A stretch of 64,000 nucleotides of DNA from G963678255 sp963678255 (GCA_963678255.2 CAXXTW010000001.1:248001-312000); one strand, 5' to 3'. Positions 27,901 to 36,392 are shown, counted from the first letter of the stretch. Program-made: numbers and translations. Notes: generated by a model not told the origin, from the letters alone.

Positions 27901-28731
27901 TTTATATTTCTCAATCACTTGAAATCCCTGCATCTTTTTCCATTCGATGAAGGGCTGTAATTGTGCCTGAAACATCGGATCAGAAATAATCACATATTTC
28001 ACTGGAAAACGAGTTAATGCATCACGTATGTTGGGGGAAGTATAATTTAAAATATTCTGATTAAGAACTGTTTCAAACATTGGAGAATAATGACTGGTTT
28101 TCATTTCTTCTGTTCTGGCAATATCTGCATTCTCAAAAGTAACTTCCACTTTTATGTGATCATAAACCTTCATCTCATTCTTTATTGGATTATACTCTAC
28201 TGGTGTATAAATCACCTGAGCTAAACGATAGCCTCGCATATATCCTATTTCTTCTACTCGTACTGGAATATGACTTTCATAACTCGATTTCCCATATGCT
28301 TCTTCATTCTTCACAAATGAAACTGTGCTTAAATCTACATTTTTTGCAATGGAAGGTTGAGCTGGGACTATCTTTGTATTAAACCCATATTGATTTAAAT
28401 CTACTTGAGAAATCTTTGTGTTAACATAATTAACAGATATATCTGCATTAACTGGAATTGCAATAATTTTACTGATATATGGTAATTGGGGTAACCCAGG
28501 TTTGCCTGTTCCAATAAACCCAGGGATAAATACTTCTGTAAAATTCCCGCCTTTGGTCTTTACATCACTGACCATTAATTCGCCAACATTCATGTCTAAA
28601 ACGATCTTGTCAGATTTATTATTTACCAAAGAAATGCCATCTTTAGTATTTGCAAATTGTATGTTTTTAGTATTTGATAACAACATTGTCATTGTCATCA
28701 CTAGCACACACATTAATAGTAGTTTTTTCAT
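24937..28731 (-). CDS. Secreted gingipain-like cysteine peptidase (C25) with FlgD-like sorting domain, paralogue
   Basis: This 1264-residue protein shares the plan of its neighbour: signal peptide (1-20), propeptide ('PGLPQLPYISKIIAIPV' near 78), C25 domain with 'KYVIISDPMFQAQLQPFIEWKK' at about 245, 'YLLIVGDHGQIPGW', His451 in 'NYTAHGDWDGW' and adjacent Cys483-Cys484 in 'IGNCCLTNKFD' (Cys484 aligns with the neighbour's nucleophile). Ig-like and choice-of-anchor domains run to about 1170. The end is a FlgD-like sorting domain ('NYPNPFNPETIISFDL', '...STRKMILMK'). It is first of a likely four-gene secreted-enzyme series reaching down to 17783. Confidence 0.92.
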   Translation of the reverse strand: MKKLLLMCVLVMTMTMLLSNTKNIQFANTKDGISLVNNKSDKIVLDMNVGELMVSDVKTKGGNFTEVFIPGFIGTGKPGLPQLPYISKIIAIPVNADISVNYVNTKISQVDLNQYGFNTKIVPAQPSIAKNVDLSTVSFVKNEEAYGKSSYESHIPVRVEEIGYMRGYRLAQVIYTPVEYNPIKNEMKVYDHIKVEVTFENADIARTEEMKTSHYSPMFETVLNQNILNYTSPNIRDALTRFPVKYVIISDPMFQAQLQPFIEWKKMQGFQVIEKYKGDPEVGSTKESIKAYLQGLWNSATTENPAPTYLLIVGDHGQIPGWTGTTETDHKTDLNYVRLQGIDYLPEMYYGRFSANTTSELQPQIDKTLYYEKYQIADPTYLGKSVLIAGVDQTYGPKHANAQINYASTQYVNPAHGTTPFIHLYPASQNAVSAILNEFNQGVGFGNYTAHGDWDGWYDPAFSNTNVSNMQNANKYSFMIGNCCLTNKFDVTTCFGEALLRAANKGAIGYIGGTNVSYWDEDYWWGVGFTGSAPQNGNAVPYNANQLGMYDKLFHTHNEVYDNWYTSQGQIVYSGNLAVQQSSSSLKDYYWEIYSLMGDPSLVPYMRIPDSNPANYLTTLFIGMDIYSITGSTPHSFVSLSMNGVILGTGLTDENGALDLEITPITTPGTAKLVISAQNNIPIISDIQVITNQGAYIVFENCTLGLSGNTELDYNSNTPLSVSVRNIGNVDAQSLTAVIRSLTPFVVVTDSTANVSTISANGNYNFSNGFQITSLSNSPDNTMADLQLIVTDTQNHSWTSAFSLHLNAPNIQAGTITIDDSNGNNNGHLDPGETVSLIIPVQNTGHALSQNGNLSIESLNPLVTLSTHSIQVNSIEAGQSANYIVNVTADAGTAVGTVVNLGYFIDLNSQVYQGSYALSVGLIIESFETGNFTANPWILGTPSWTIINTNAFDGTYCAKSGTISDNGVTTLSIINEASSAGVIKFAYKVSSEPSYDFLQFYIDNDLIDSWSGSLAWSETEFNVAAGNHTYKWQYKKDIRLSNGSDCAWIDKIIFPSGGSAQTGAFAGLNTQALSFGYVSLGETLTKEFTIINYGSSTLNCTLSSLLGYTYPNGNVVNVAPNSHTFVKVKFSPTSETQYNGNIVITTNDTQNPSLNLVVNGTASGNEDNPLIPKLTKLNSNYPNPFNPETIISFDLKDNSPVKLSVYNIKGQLVNTLIEAPYRAGYHKISWNGKDNNHQKVSSGIYFYRLETKNYQSTRKMILMK

Positions 28732-28767
28732 TCTTACTCCTTACTATCTCTAAAACTCTCTATTTCT

Positions 28768-28796
28768 TTTATAATATAACGCAATTTCGATACCAA
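28768..28796 (-). promoter_or_regulatory. Promoter of the first C25 peptidase gene
   Basis: Minus-strand TTGGTA (28791-28796), 17-bp spacer, TATAAA (28768-28773); an SD AAGGAG stands just before the ATG at 28731. Confidence 0.6.
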
Positions 28797-28804
28797 TCTT
28801 CTTT

Positions 28805-29749
28805 TTATTTTAAACTAAACATATAAAACACATATATTAAAATAAATAAACTCCCTTCAATTCTATCAATCTTATGCTTTGACCTACAAAACATGAACAA
28901 AAATAAACAAAAACTCGAAATTATTAATAATAAAAAATCCTTATTAAAAGAAGAATTATATGCTATTGGCTTTATACTCGCTGAAACACCCAATACAAAA
29001 ATTAAGTTAAATATATTTGATCCGATGACATTCCCCACGACAATGTCAGGCTTCTTTTTTATAGCCGCTACAATTGATGTAGCTAATTCTGGTAAGGAAG
29101 TACCAACTGATAAGATTGTTAACCCTATGATTTTCTCTGAGATATGAAAATATTGAGCAATCACTGTAGCATTTTTAACCACTAGTTTTCCACCGCTTAT
29201 CAATCCTGCTAAACCAATAATTATTAAAACAATTATTTTGAGAGTTGTTTCTGCTTGAATTTCAACTTGACTTTCTACTTGTACTTTAGATATCACAAAA
29301 TTATAAATGATAAAAAATATAAATAGTATTAAGAATATCATGGCATCAAAAAAACCTAATCCATCAGGTTTCTGACTATACCAATGATCATTCAATAATA
29401 CAATAGCAATAATCGTGACAATCAAGGAAAAAGGGATCTCTTTCCAAACGGTGTTTTTATTTACAACAATAGGACAAATTAATGAAGCGATTCCTAATAC
29501 AATTAATGTATTAAAAAGATTACTTCCTACGATGTTTCCTAATGCAAAATCATTTTTACCAGCTATTGAAGAAAAAAAAGTAACGATAAATTCTGGAGTC
29601 GATGTTCCAAATGCGACTATCGTCAACCCGATAACAATTTCGGGAACTTTGTATTTTAACGCCAGAGAAGAGGATCCATGCACAAGCCAGTCTGCTCCTT
29701 TTACCACTAAAACAAAACCAGTTAATAATAATACTATGGCTATAAGCAT
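28805..29749 (-). CDS. yrbG: Calcium/sodium antiporter, CaCA family
   Basis: The protein has 314 residues with about ten membrane helices and the two inverted alpha repeats of the exchanger family: 'GLTIVAFGTSTPEFIVTFFS...GNIVGSNLFNTL' near residue 40 and 'GLTILSVGTSLPELATSIVA...GNVIGSNIFNLI' near 205. The acidic residue in each 'TSxPE' motif binds cation. It probably exports Ca2+ in exchange for Na+, which fits the Na+ economy implied by the decarboxylase operon. It follows the decarboxylase gene by 50 bases and may share its transcript. Confidence 0.93.
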   Translation of the reverse strand: MLIAIVLLLTGFVLVVKGADWLVHGSSSLALKYKVPEIVIGLTIVAFGTSTPEFIVTFFSSIAGKNDFALGNIVGSNLFNTLIVLGIASLICPIVVNKNTVWKEIPFSLIVTIIAIVLLNDHWYSQKPDGLGFFDAMIFLILFIFFIIYNFVISKVQVESQVEIQAETTLKIIVLIIIGLAGLISGGKLVVKNATVIAQYFHISEKIIGLTILSVGTSLPELATSIVAAIKKKPDIVVGNVIGSNIFNLIFVLGVSASIKPIAYNSSFNKDFLLLIISSFCLFLFMFCRSKHKIDRIEGSLFILIYVFYMFSLK

Positions 29750-29799
29750 ACGTTACATATCCTCTGACTATTGGTTCTAATAATCCTTTTCTACCTTTC

Positions 29800-30960
29800 T
29801 TAATCTATAAAATATGTTTTTAAAGGTGGAAATCCATTAAATTCAACTGAACAATAACTAGATGTATAAGCGCCAGTTGTAAACCAGTATAATCGATCTC
29901 CAATCGACAAACTCAAAGGCAATTCGTATTTAGTGTCTTCATACATAATATCTTGAGAATCACAAGTCGGACCTGCAATGATCACCTCTTCCATCTCTCC
30001 CTTTTTCTCAGAATATACAGGAAATTTTATGGATTCATCTAATGTTTCTATCAAACCATTAAATTTGCCGACATCGGTATAAACCCATCTGTTCAAAGCT
30101 GTACGGGATTTTCTGGATATTAAAACCACTTCACTGATGATGATTCCTGATTCTGCAACTAATGAACGACCTGGCTCTAAGATTATCTCAGGATGATCTT
30201 CACCGAAATCCTCTGTTATAAAACGATTTATCTCAGAGGCATAGACAGACACATCATTTGTTCTAGCTACATAATTAGCTGGAAAACCTCCACCCATGTT
30301 GATCATTTGTAGTTTTATGCCTTCTTCTTCCTCTAACCAGTTAAATATATATTTTACCTTAGAAATCGCAGCATCCCACGCTGAGATATCTCTTTGTTGA
30401 GAGCCAACATGAAATGAAATTCCGTAAGGAATCAATCCAAGTTTACTAGCTAAGATGATAAGATCTGTCGCCAAGTCGGTCTGACATCCAAATTTACGGG
30501 ATAATGGCCAATCTGCTGTTTCCATACCTTCTGTTAATATTCTGACAAAAATTCTTGAACCTGGGGCTGCTTTTGCAATATTACGTAAATCTGCTTCGCT
30601 GTCTGTCACATAAAGTCTGACTCCAGCTTCATAAAACTCTCTGATATCCTTTGATTTTTTGATGGTATTACCAAAACTGATACGATCGGCTGTTACCCCT
30701 AAATCTAATAATTTTCTTAACTCATAGACGGAAGCCACATCAAAATTTGATCCTAAGTCTCTTAATAAACTTAAGACTTCTATAGCTGGATTTGCCTTTA
30801 CTGCATAATAGACTTTGGCATATGGAAAATTCTCTCGTAAATCATGATAATTCTTTTTTATTATATCTAAACTACAGACGATAAAAGGTGTTTCTTTTGT
30901 GTCAGAAAAATCTTTAAATTTTTTCCAGTCTTTGTCTGAATAAAAATTCTCTTTAATCAT
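29800..30960 (-). CDS. PLP-dependent ornithine/lysine-type decarboxylase (group IV, eukaryotic-like fold)
   Basis: The protein has 386 residues. The PLP-binding lysine is Lys55 in 'YYAVKANP'. 'GISFHVGSQQR' (about 180) and 'NMGGGFPANY' (about 221) bind cofactor phosphate. 'EPGRSLVAE' (about 262) and the active-site Cys333 in 'GPTCDSQDI' match ornithine and bifunctional lysine/ornithine decarboxylases rather than diaminopimelate decarboxylase. The product should be putrescine and/or cadaverine; which one cannot be told by eye. Its SD (GGAGG) lies inside the last codons of a 35-codon upstream ORF whose stop codon directly abuts this ATG, so translation is probably coupled. Confidence 0.88.
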   Translation of the reverse strand: MIKENFYSDKDWKKFKDFSDTKETPFIVCSLDIIKKNYHDLRENFPYAKVYYAVKANPAIEVLSLLRDLGSNFDVASVYELRKLLDLGVTADRISFGNTIKKSKDIREFYEAGVRLYVTDSEADLRNIAKAAPGSRIFVRILTEGMETADWPLSRKFGCQTDLATDLIILASKLGLIPYGISFHVGSQQRDISAWDAAISKVKYIFNWLEEEEGIKLQMINMGGGFPANYVARTNDVSVYASEINRFITEDFGEDHPEIILEPGRSLVAESGIIISEVVLISRKSRTALNRWVYTDVGKFNGLIETLDESIKFPVYSEKKGEMEEVIIAGPTCDSQDIMYEDTKYELPLSLSIGDRLYWFTTGAYTSSYCSVEFNGFPPLKTYFID

Positions 30961-31068
30961 TCAAGCCTCCATTTTTTTAACATTTAAGGAGCCAAATGAT
31001 TGCCATGATAGAGTTACCTGTATATCTGGAGGATGAATTTGCAAATTCCACCTGCGATACACATACAT
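30961..31068 (-). CDS. Candidate 35-residue leader peptide upstream of the decarboxylase
   Basis: The ATG at 31068 follows an AGGAG SD at 31075-31079. A perfect -10 (TATAAT) lies at 31102-31107. The frame begins 'MYVYRRWNLQIHPPDIQ', ends '...KKMEA', and its TGA touches the ATG of the decarboxylase. The frame has an in-frame stop just upstream, so it is not an extension of a longer gene. It contains a 14-bp perfect palindrome GAATTTGCAAATTC (31035-31048). Leader peptides of similar size control ornithine decarboxylase in enterobacteria (speFL, 34 residues), but no sequence similarity is evident. A regulatory role is inference. Confidence 0.55.
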   Translation of the reverse strand: MYVYRRWNLQIHPPDIQVTLSWQSFGSLNVKKMEA

Positions 31069-31101
31069 CTCAGACTCCTATACTAATTTTTATGTACCCT
31101 T

Positions 31102-31107
31102 ATTATA
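31102..31107 (-). promoter_or_regulatory. Candidate -10 box for leader ORF and decarboxylase
   Basis: Perfect TATAAT on the minus strand, about 35 bases before the leader ATG. No consensus -35 at 16-18 bp, so it may need an activator. Confidence 0.45.
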
Positions 31108-31836
31108 GAACTTGATTTATGCAAGAGTTTTTTAAATATATTTTTTTTTATAGGTGTATTTCATTATAAAACAAATAGTTACTGATTGTATTGGATCATG
31201 TTTTCTAATTTATTAATTTGTCATTTATTATTCCATTTTTCGCTTTTTATTACTTCTTTTATATTATTTATTCACGTACCTATTCAGAACTGATATTACT
31301 TACTTCTGTTTCAATAAGTCACAATCTTCTCAGACAGTTTTACTTAAATTATAATGATCATTAATTACTCTGTAGATAGTAATATTTAAGATTCATTTTA
31401 ACTCGCACTTCATTGCAATCTTTATCATAAGTCATTCCTCCCTTGGAGCTTCTCAATTTTTATTTGATAGTGTTAACAATACAAAAGAAGGGGAAAAACT
31501 GTGTATTCGTCTATTTAACTTGGGAATAATCAGAATTGAAAAGAATATTCTTAGATGATGTTCTCAGACTATTAAGAATGATTTAATTAATTGGAAAGTT
31601 ATTCTGCTGAGCTATAAAAGAGGATTTTACAGAAACGAATTATGGATAACTGATTTGAAGGCTTTTATCTCTAATAGCAAAAGGTCGGATTCTCATCAGG
31701 CTATTTTAAAAAATGATAATGCTCTCATATAACATAAAGAATACTGAAAATGGTTATCATCCAAACTAATTTAAATAAATTATTGATCAAAATCTTACCC
31801 AAATTAATATTGTCTTTTTGAATAAAGGAGTAAGTT
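31108..31836. other. Intergenic region, about 730 bp, no gene found
   Basis: This AT-rich DNA has no frame with codon-like composition on either strand. It includes a loose copy of the dispersed repeat (31419-31470). A weak plus-strand promoter for psuG (TTGATC 31783-31788, TAATAT 31805-31810, 16-bp spacing) lies at its right end. It may be a graveyard of decayed genes or hold an unrecognised RNA; I see no clear structure. Confidence 0.5.
31419..31470 (+). repeat. Dispersed intergenic repeat, diverged copy C
   Basis: CATTCCTCCCTTGGAGCTTCTC followed by CAATTTTTATTT and TTAAC aligns with the copy near 2226-2270 at about three quarters identity by eye. Confidence 0.35.
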
Positions 31837-32760
31837 ATGTTCAAATTAGAAAGTTTTTTAGAAATAAGACCAGAAATCAAAGAAGCTCTCGCTCATAAAA
31901 AACCAATTGTTGCCTTAGAATCTACAATAATTTCTCATGGTATGCCCTACCCTGAAAATATAAATACTGCTCTTGAACTAGAAAAAATTATTAGAGATAA
32001 TGGTGCTATCCCTGCGACCATTGCTTTGATTCATGGCAAAATTATTATTGGCGTAAACTCTGATGAAATGGAATTTCTCGCTAAAGATAAATCAATTTTT
32101 AAAGTGAGTCGAATGGATATTCCTGTCATTCTTACCAGAAAACAAAGTGGCTCCACAACTGTTGCTGCGACCATGATTTGTGCTAAACTTGCTGGAATTG
32201 ATGTTTTTGTTACTGGAGGCATTGGAGGTGTTCATAAAAACGCTGAGAATACTTTTGATATTTCTGCTGATCTTCAGGAGTTAGCTCAAACTAATGTTGC
32301 CGTTGTTTGTGCAGGTGCGAAAGCAATCCTAGATCTTGAAAAAACTATTGAATATCTAGAAACATTTGGAGTTCCTGTGATAGGTTATCAGACAGAATTT
32401 CTACCTGCCTTTTATTCAAGAAAAAGCCCTATTAAACTCCTTTGTCATTCCAATTCAACTCAAGAAATTGCTCAAATAATTAACTTAAAATGGTCTATGG
32501 GATTACAAGGAGGCGTTTTGATTTGCAATCCTATCCCTGAAGAAAATTCTTATCCATATGAAGAAATGGAATTGTTAATCACACAAGCGTTCAAACAATC
32601 TCACTTATTAGGGATAAAAGGAAAAGATGTGACTCCCTTCCTCTTAAAATATATTTCTGAAAACTCAGACAAAAAAAGTTTAAAGGCAAATATTGCATTA
32701 ATCAGATCAAATGCTCTTTGTGGTGCAAAACTTGCCTTCAATTTAAAAAATATAGATTAG
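31837..32760 (+). CDS. psuG: Pseudouridine-5'-phosphate glycosidase
   Basis: This 307-residue cytosolic enzyme splits (reversibly) pseudouridine 5'-phosphate into uracil and ribose 5-phosphate during RNA-base salvage. Family signatures are plain: 'KPIVALESTIISHGMPYPEN' near residue 23, 'RKQSGSTTVAATMICA' near 101, 'FVTGGIGGVHK' and 'ILDLEKTIEYLETFGVPVIGY'. Length is normal. AAGGAG SD before the ATG. The usual partner kinase psuK is not adjacent, and the gene stands alone. Confidence 0.95.
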   Translation: MFKLESFLEIRPEIKEALAHKKPIVALESTIISHGMPYPENINTALELEKIIRDNGAIPATIALIHGKIIIGVNSDEMEFLAKDKSIFKVSRMDIPVILTRKQSGSTTVAATMICAKLAGIDVFVTGGIGGVHKNAENTFDISADLQELAQTNVAVVCAGAKAILDLEKTIEYLETFGVPVIGYQTEFLPAFYSRKSPIKLLCHSNSTQEIAQIINLKWSMGLQGGVLICNPIPEENSYPYEEMELLITQAFKQSHLLGIKGKDVTPFLLKYISENSDKKSLKANIALIRSNALCGAKLAFNLKNID

Positions 32761-32769
32761 AATGACTAG

Positions 32770-32985
32770 TTATTCCATTCTCTCAACATGGTAACCCAAA
32801 GAGATAATACAGGATTTTATTTTCTCTGATTGAATTATCTGTTCATTATATTCAATCCATACTTGCTTTTCTTCCAAATCTATATGAATACTGTTCACAC
32901 CATTCAAGGCTTCTATAGTTTTGCTAATTCTCAATTTACAATGATTACAAACCATATCTTCTACTTTTAATCTTAATTTTGTCAT
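32770..32985 (-). CDS. Possible separately translated CopZ-like copper chaperone inside copA
   Basis: The Met codon at 32985, in frame within copA, is preceded by AAGGGG at a 6-base distance. The resulting 71-residue product ('MTKLRLKVEDMVCNHCKLRI...') is a complete HMA domain with the CxxC copper site and nothing else. Independent expression of a chaperone from within copA is known in Escherichia coli by frameshifting; here an internal start would do the same. Direct evidence is limited to the SD, the ATG and the domain boundary. Confidence 0.45.
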   Translation of the reverse strand: MTKLRLKVEDMVCNHCKLRISKTIEALNGVNSIHIDLEEKQVWIEYNEQIIQSEKIKSCIISLGYHVERME

Positions 32986-35226
32986 TGTTTTCCCCTTAAT
33001 GTTTAAATCAATATTCCTTAATCGATTTGCATTTAAAACGACTGTTATTGAACTTATAGCCATAGCTGTTTCTGCGATGATGGGATGTAGTAGTCCAGCG
33101 AAAGCAAACGGAATGGCTATTAGGTTGTAGAAAAATGCCCAAAAAAGATTTTGTTTAATAACCTTAAAAATCTCTTTTGAGAGATTGATTGTCTTAATTA
33201 TCGATAAGGGATCACCATTAATGATAACAATATCAGAGACTTCCATCGCAATATCTGTCCCATGCCCCATCGCTATACTTATATCGGACTGCTTTAATGC
33301 TGGAGCATCATTGATCCCATCACCTACCATAATCACACGATGACCTTGCTCTTGCAATTCTTTAATTTTTTGACTCTTTTGATCTGGAAGCACACCTCCA
33401 GTCACTTGATCAATATCTAATATTTTCCCAGTTTCCTTAACTGTTCTTTCATTATCTCCAGATAATAGAACTGTTTTGATTTGTTTCTTTTTTAAGATTG
33501 AAATCAATTCTTTTGCATGATCTTTCACTTGATCCATTAAAGCAATAAATCCCAGAAATTCATTCTCCTGACTCAATAAAATCAAGGTTTTTCCCTGAGA
33601 TCTTCTCTCGTCAATCTTATCCTGATACTGACCAAAACTTACATTGTTTTCTGTCAAAAATAACTCTGATCCAACGAAATACTGTTTATCATCTACTTTT
33701 CCTGTTATACCTTTACCACTGAAATTTTTAAAATTTGTGCTCTTTAAAAGTATCAATCCCATTTCTTTGGCTTTTTGTTCTATGGCAAAAGATAAAGGAT
33801 GTTCAGACTGAGATTCCAGCGTATAAGCTGTCTTTATAATAGTTTCTTCTGTAATTCCTTCAACAGCAAATATATCTGTAACAACTGGTTTACCTAAGGT
33901 TAAAGTACCAGTTTTATCAAATACAATCATCTTAGATTCTGAAATCGTTTGAATAGCCTCACCGTTTCTAAAGAGAATTCCAAATTTAGCACCTATACCC
34001 ATTCCAGCCATGATAGCAGTTGGTGTGGCTAATCCTAAAGCACAAGGACAAGCAATTACTAAGACGGAAATCATTACAAAGATAGCTTGTTCAAGAGGCG
34101 AATTATGTTGATGCACCCAAGGTAAATGAAGATTTATCGACATTAACAAATTGATTATTTGCTCTCCCCAAAATAAATGAACGAAAAAAGCTATTACAGC
34201 AAACATAATGACCATGGGCACAAAAATTCCTGTTATTTTATCAGCAAAAGCTTGAATAGGAACTTTAGTGCTTTGAGCATCCTCTACAAGTTGTATCATT
34301 CTTGATAAAAAAGTCTCTTTACCTACTTTTTGAATCTCTACTTTTAAATTACCACTTGAATTTATTGTTGCTCCAATAACTGAAGAGCCAATAGTTTTAA
34401 ATACAGCTATTGATTCTCCAGTTGCTATTGATTCATCAATATAACTCTCACCTTCAATAACAATCCCATCAGTAGGAACTTTTTCACCTGGTTTCACCAT
34501 CATGATCTGCCCTATGGTTAAGTCAGAAACAGCTCTCTTTTCCCAATTATCTCCTATTAAAACTAAAGCCTCTTTAGCACCCATTTCCATTAACTTACGG
34601 ATTGCCTGAGAAGTTTTTCCCTTGGCTTTTCTTTCAATAAATCGACCAGTTAAATGAATCGCTAAAATCATGCTTGAAATCTCTGTAAATCCATGAGATA
34701 TACTACCAATATTTAACAAACCTGTTATTAAAGCTGAACCTGAACCTAAAGCAATCAATACATCCATATTAGCATTAAAATGACTGATAGATTTAAAGGC
34801 TGAGATAAATACTTGTCGAGCAGGAAAAAAGATTATTACTAATGCAAGAATTTGTGATAAGTAATGAATATATTGAGATTGTTTTTCCAAATTCACTAGC
34901 ATTCCAACAAACATCAACAGCATCATAGGTGCTGTTAAAATCCATGAATAAATCATATTTTTTTTATCTTTTAAATAAAAGTTCTCTTTCTCTGACAAAT
35001 TCTGTTCTAGATTTTCACTTAATACTTCATAACCTGCATTTTTTACAGCCTTAACTATCTCTTGATCAGTACATACACTTGGATCAAATTCAACGGTTGC
35101 CATATTTGTCGCTAAATTTATTTGTACTTGTTTAACACCTTCTATCTTATCTATTGATTTTTCAACTGTTCTTATACAGGCAGCGCAACTCATCCCACCG
35201 ATTTTATATTTCTTCTTCTCTTTCAT
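32770..35226 (-). CDS. copA: Copper-translocating P1B-type ATPase with N- and C-terminal metal-binding domains
   Basis: I start at the ATG at 35226 (AAGG SD) rather than an in-frame TTG 33 bases upstream, giving 818 residues. An N-terminal HMA domain has 'GGMSCAACIRTVE'. Eight membrane helices are expected. The ion site 'CPCALGLATP' and the P-domain 'DKTGTLT' and 'GDGINDAPAL' place it in the Cu+ exporter group. An extra HMA domain sits at the C-terminus (about 748-818, 'VEDMVCNHCKLRIS'), preceded by its own SD and Met codon. It exports Cu+ from the cytosol. Convergent with psuG, divergent from asd. Confidence 0.93.
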   Translation of the reverse strand: MKEKKKYKIGGMSCAACIRTVEKSIDKIEGVKQVQINLATNMATVEFDPSVCTDQEIVKAVKNAGYEVLSENLEQNLSEKENFYLKDKKNMIYSWILTAPMMLLMFVGMLVNLEKQSQYIHYLSQILALVIIFFPARQVFISAFKSISHFNANMDVLIALGSGSALITGLLNIGSISHGFTEISSMILAIHLTGRFIERKAKGKTSQAIRKLMEMGAKEALVLIGDNWEKRAVSDLTIGQIMMVKPGEKVPTDGIVIEGESYIDESIATGESIAVFKTIGSSVIGATINSSGNLKVEIQKVGKETFLSRMIQLVEDAQSTKVPIQAFADKITGIFVPMVIMFAVIAFFVHLFWGEQIINLLMSINLHLPWVHQHNSPLEQAIFVMISVLVIACPCALGLATPTAIMAGMGIGAKFGILFRNGEAIQTISESKMIVFDKTGTLTLGKPVVTDIFAVEGITEETIIKTAYTLESQSEHPLSFAIEQKAKEMGLILLKSTNFKNFSGKGITGKVDDKQYFVGSELFLTENNVSFGQYQDKIDERRSQGKTLILLSQENEFLGFIALMDQVKDHAKELISILKKKQIKTVLLSGDNERTVKETGKILDIDQVTGGVLPDQKSQKIKELQEQGHRVIMVGDGINDAPALKQSDISIAMGHGTDIAMEVSDIVIINGDPLSIIKTINLSKEIFKVIKQNLFWAFFYNLIAIPFAFAGLLHPIIAETAMAISSITVVLNANRLRNIDLNIKGKTMTKLRLKVEDMVCNHCKLRISKTIEALNGVNSIHIDLEEKQVWIEYNEQIIQSEKIKSCIISLGYHVERME

Positions 35227-35372
35227 TTCACCTTCTACTAACCTATATTTATAATACAAATTAATTCTATTTTGTATTTTTCAAAGTTTAATTATTTTTT
35301 AATCAAAAAAAGCTTGCCTTTTTTGCATATTATAATTTCTATTGTTAAAATGTTATTTTATAAGGAGTCATC

Positions 35373-36344
35373 ATGAAAATTGGAATTGTCGGAGCTACTG
35401 GAGAAGTAGGCTTAATGATGATTAAATGTATAGAAGAATTTGAAATACCTGTGAAAGAACTAAGATTATTTGCTTCTTATCGATCAGCAGGTAAAAAATT
35501 AAAATATAAAAATTCAGAAATCGTTGTTGAAGAACTAACAGAAGAATCAATGAAAGAGACTTTTGATTATTTATTATTTTCTGCAGGATCAAAAGTCTCC
35601 AAACAGTTTGCTCCCATAGCAGCTCAATCAGGGAATCAGATAATAGATAATTCATCTGCTTTTAGAAAAGACTTAAAGATTCCTTTAATAGTACCTGAAA
35701 TCAACGGTGACGCACTTATCAACTACAAGGGTATCATCGCTAACCCTAATTGCACTACGATCCAAATGGTGCTTCTTTTGAAACCCCTTGATACACATTA
35801 TGGACTTAAACGAGTTTTAGTTACGACCATGCAGTCAGTCTCTGGAGCTGGACACAAAAGGATTATGGCTATGGAAGAACAAAGACTGGGTTCTTATGAA
35901 GACGGACCTTTCCCCAGACATATTGACATGAATGTTATTCCTCAAATTGGTAATATTTCGGAAGATGGTTATTGCGATGAAGAAGAAAAAATCCAATTTG
36001 AAACAAAACGCATATTAAATAAACCTGAGCTAGAAATATGTGCTACGACTACTAGAGTTCCCGTCATGTATGGACATTCTGAATCAATTTTTGTTCAACT
36101 AGAAAAACCAGTCGAAATCTATAAAGTAATTAATATTTTAAAAAAATCTCCTTCAGTTAAGTATAATGAAAAATACTTAACCGTTTATGATTTAAAAAAT
36201 TCTAATGATTCTCATGTTTCTCGGATTCGTCATGCTTATGATGAAACCTCTCTCCAACTTTGGAATGTTGCCAATAATGTTAGATTAGGAGCTGCGACTA
36301 ATGCAGTTAAAATCATGATGCATCTTATAGACATATCAGATTAA
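35373..36344 (+). CDS. asd: Aspartate-semialdehyde dehydrogenase
   Basis: The protein has 323 residues. The NADP-binding loop 'GIVGATGEVGLMM' opens the protein. The catalytic cysteine is in 'NPNCTTIQMVLLLKPL' (about residue 127), and 'TTMQSVSGAGHK' and 'TTRVPVMYGHSESIFVQ' are family signatures. It reduces aspartyl phosphate to aspartate semialdehyde on the way to lysine, threonine, methionine and cell-wall diaminopimelate. A perfect TATAAT lies at 35331-35336 and AAGGAG before the ATG. It stands alone between copA and the pilus operon and ends at a strong terminator. Confidence 0.95.
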   Translation: MKIGIVGATGEVGLMMIKCIEEFEIPVKELRLFASYRSAGKKLKYKNSEIVVEELTEESMKETFDYLLFSAGSKVSKQFAPIAAQSGNQIIDNSSAFRKDLKIPLIVPEINGDALINYKGIIANPNCTTIQMVLLLKPLDTHYGLKRVLVTTMQSVSGAGHKRIMAMEEQRLGSYEDGPFPRHIDMNVIPQIGNISEDGYCDEEEKIQFETKRILNKPELEICATTTRVPVMYGHSESIFVQLEKPVEIYKVINILKKSPSVKYNEKYLTVYDLKNSNDSHVSRIRHAYDETSLQLWNVANNVRLGAATNAVKIMMHLIDISD

Positions 36345-36361
36345 TTTGCAGTAATATAATT

Positions 36362-36392
36362 AAAAAACCCGATCTTTCGATCGGGTTTTTTT
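36362..36392. terminator. Bidirectional terminator between asd and pilC
   Basis: Perfect stem CCCGATC-TTTC-GATCGGG with an A run before and a T run after. It serves asd rightward and the pilus operon leftward. Confidence 0.92.
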
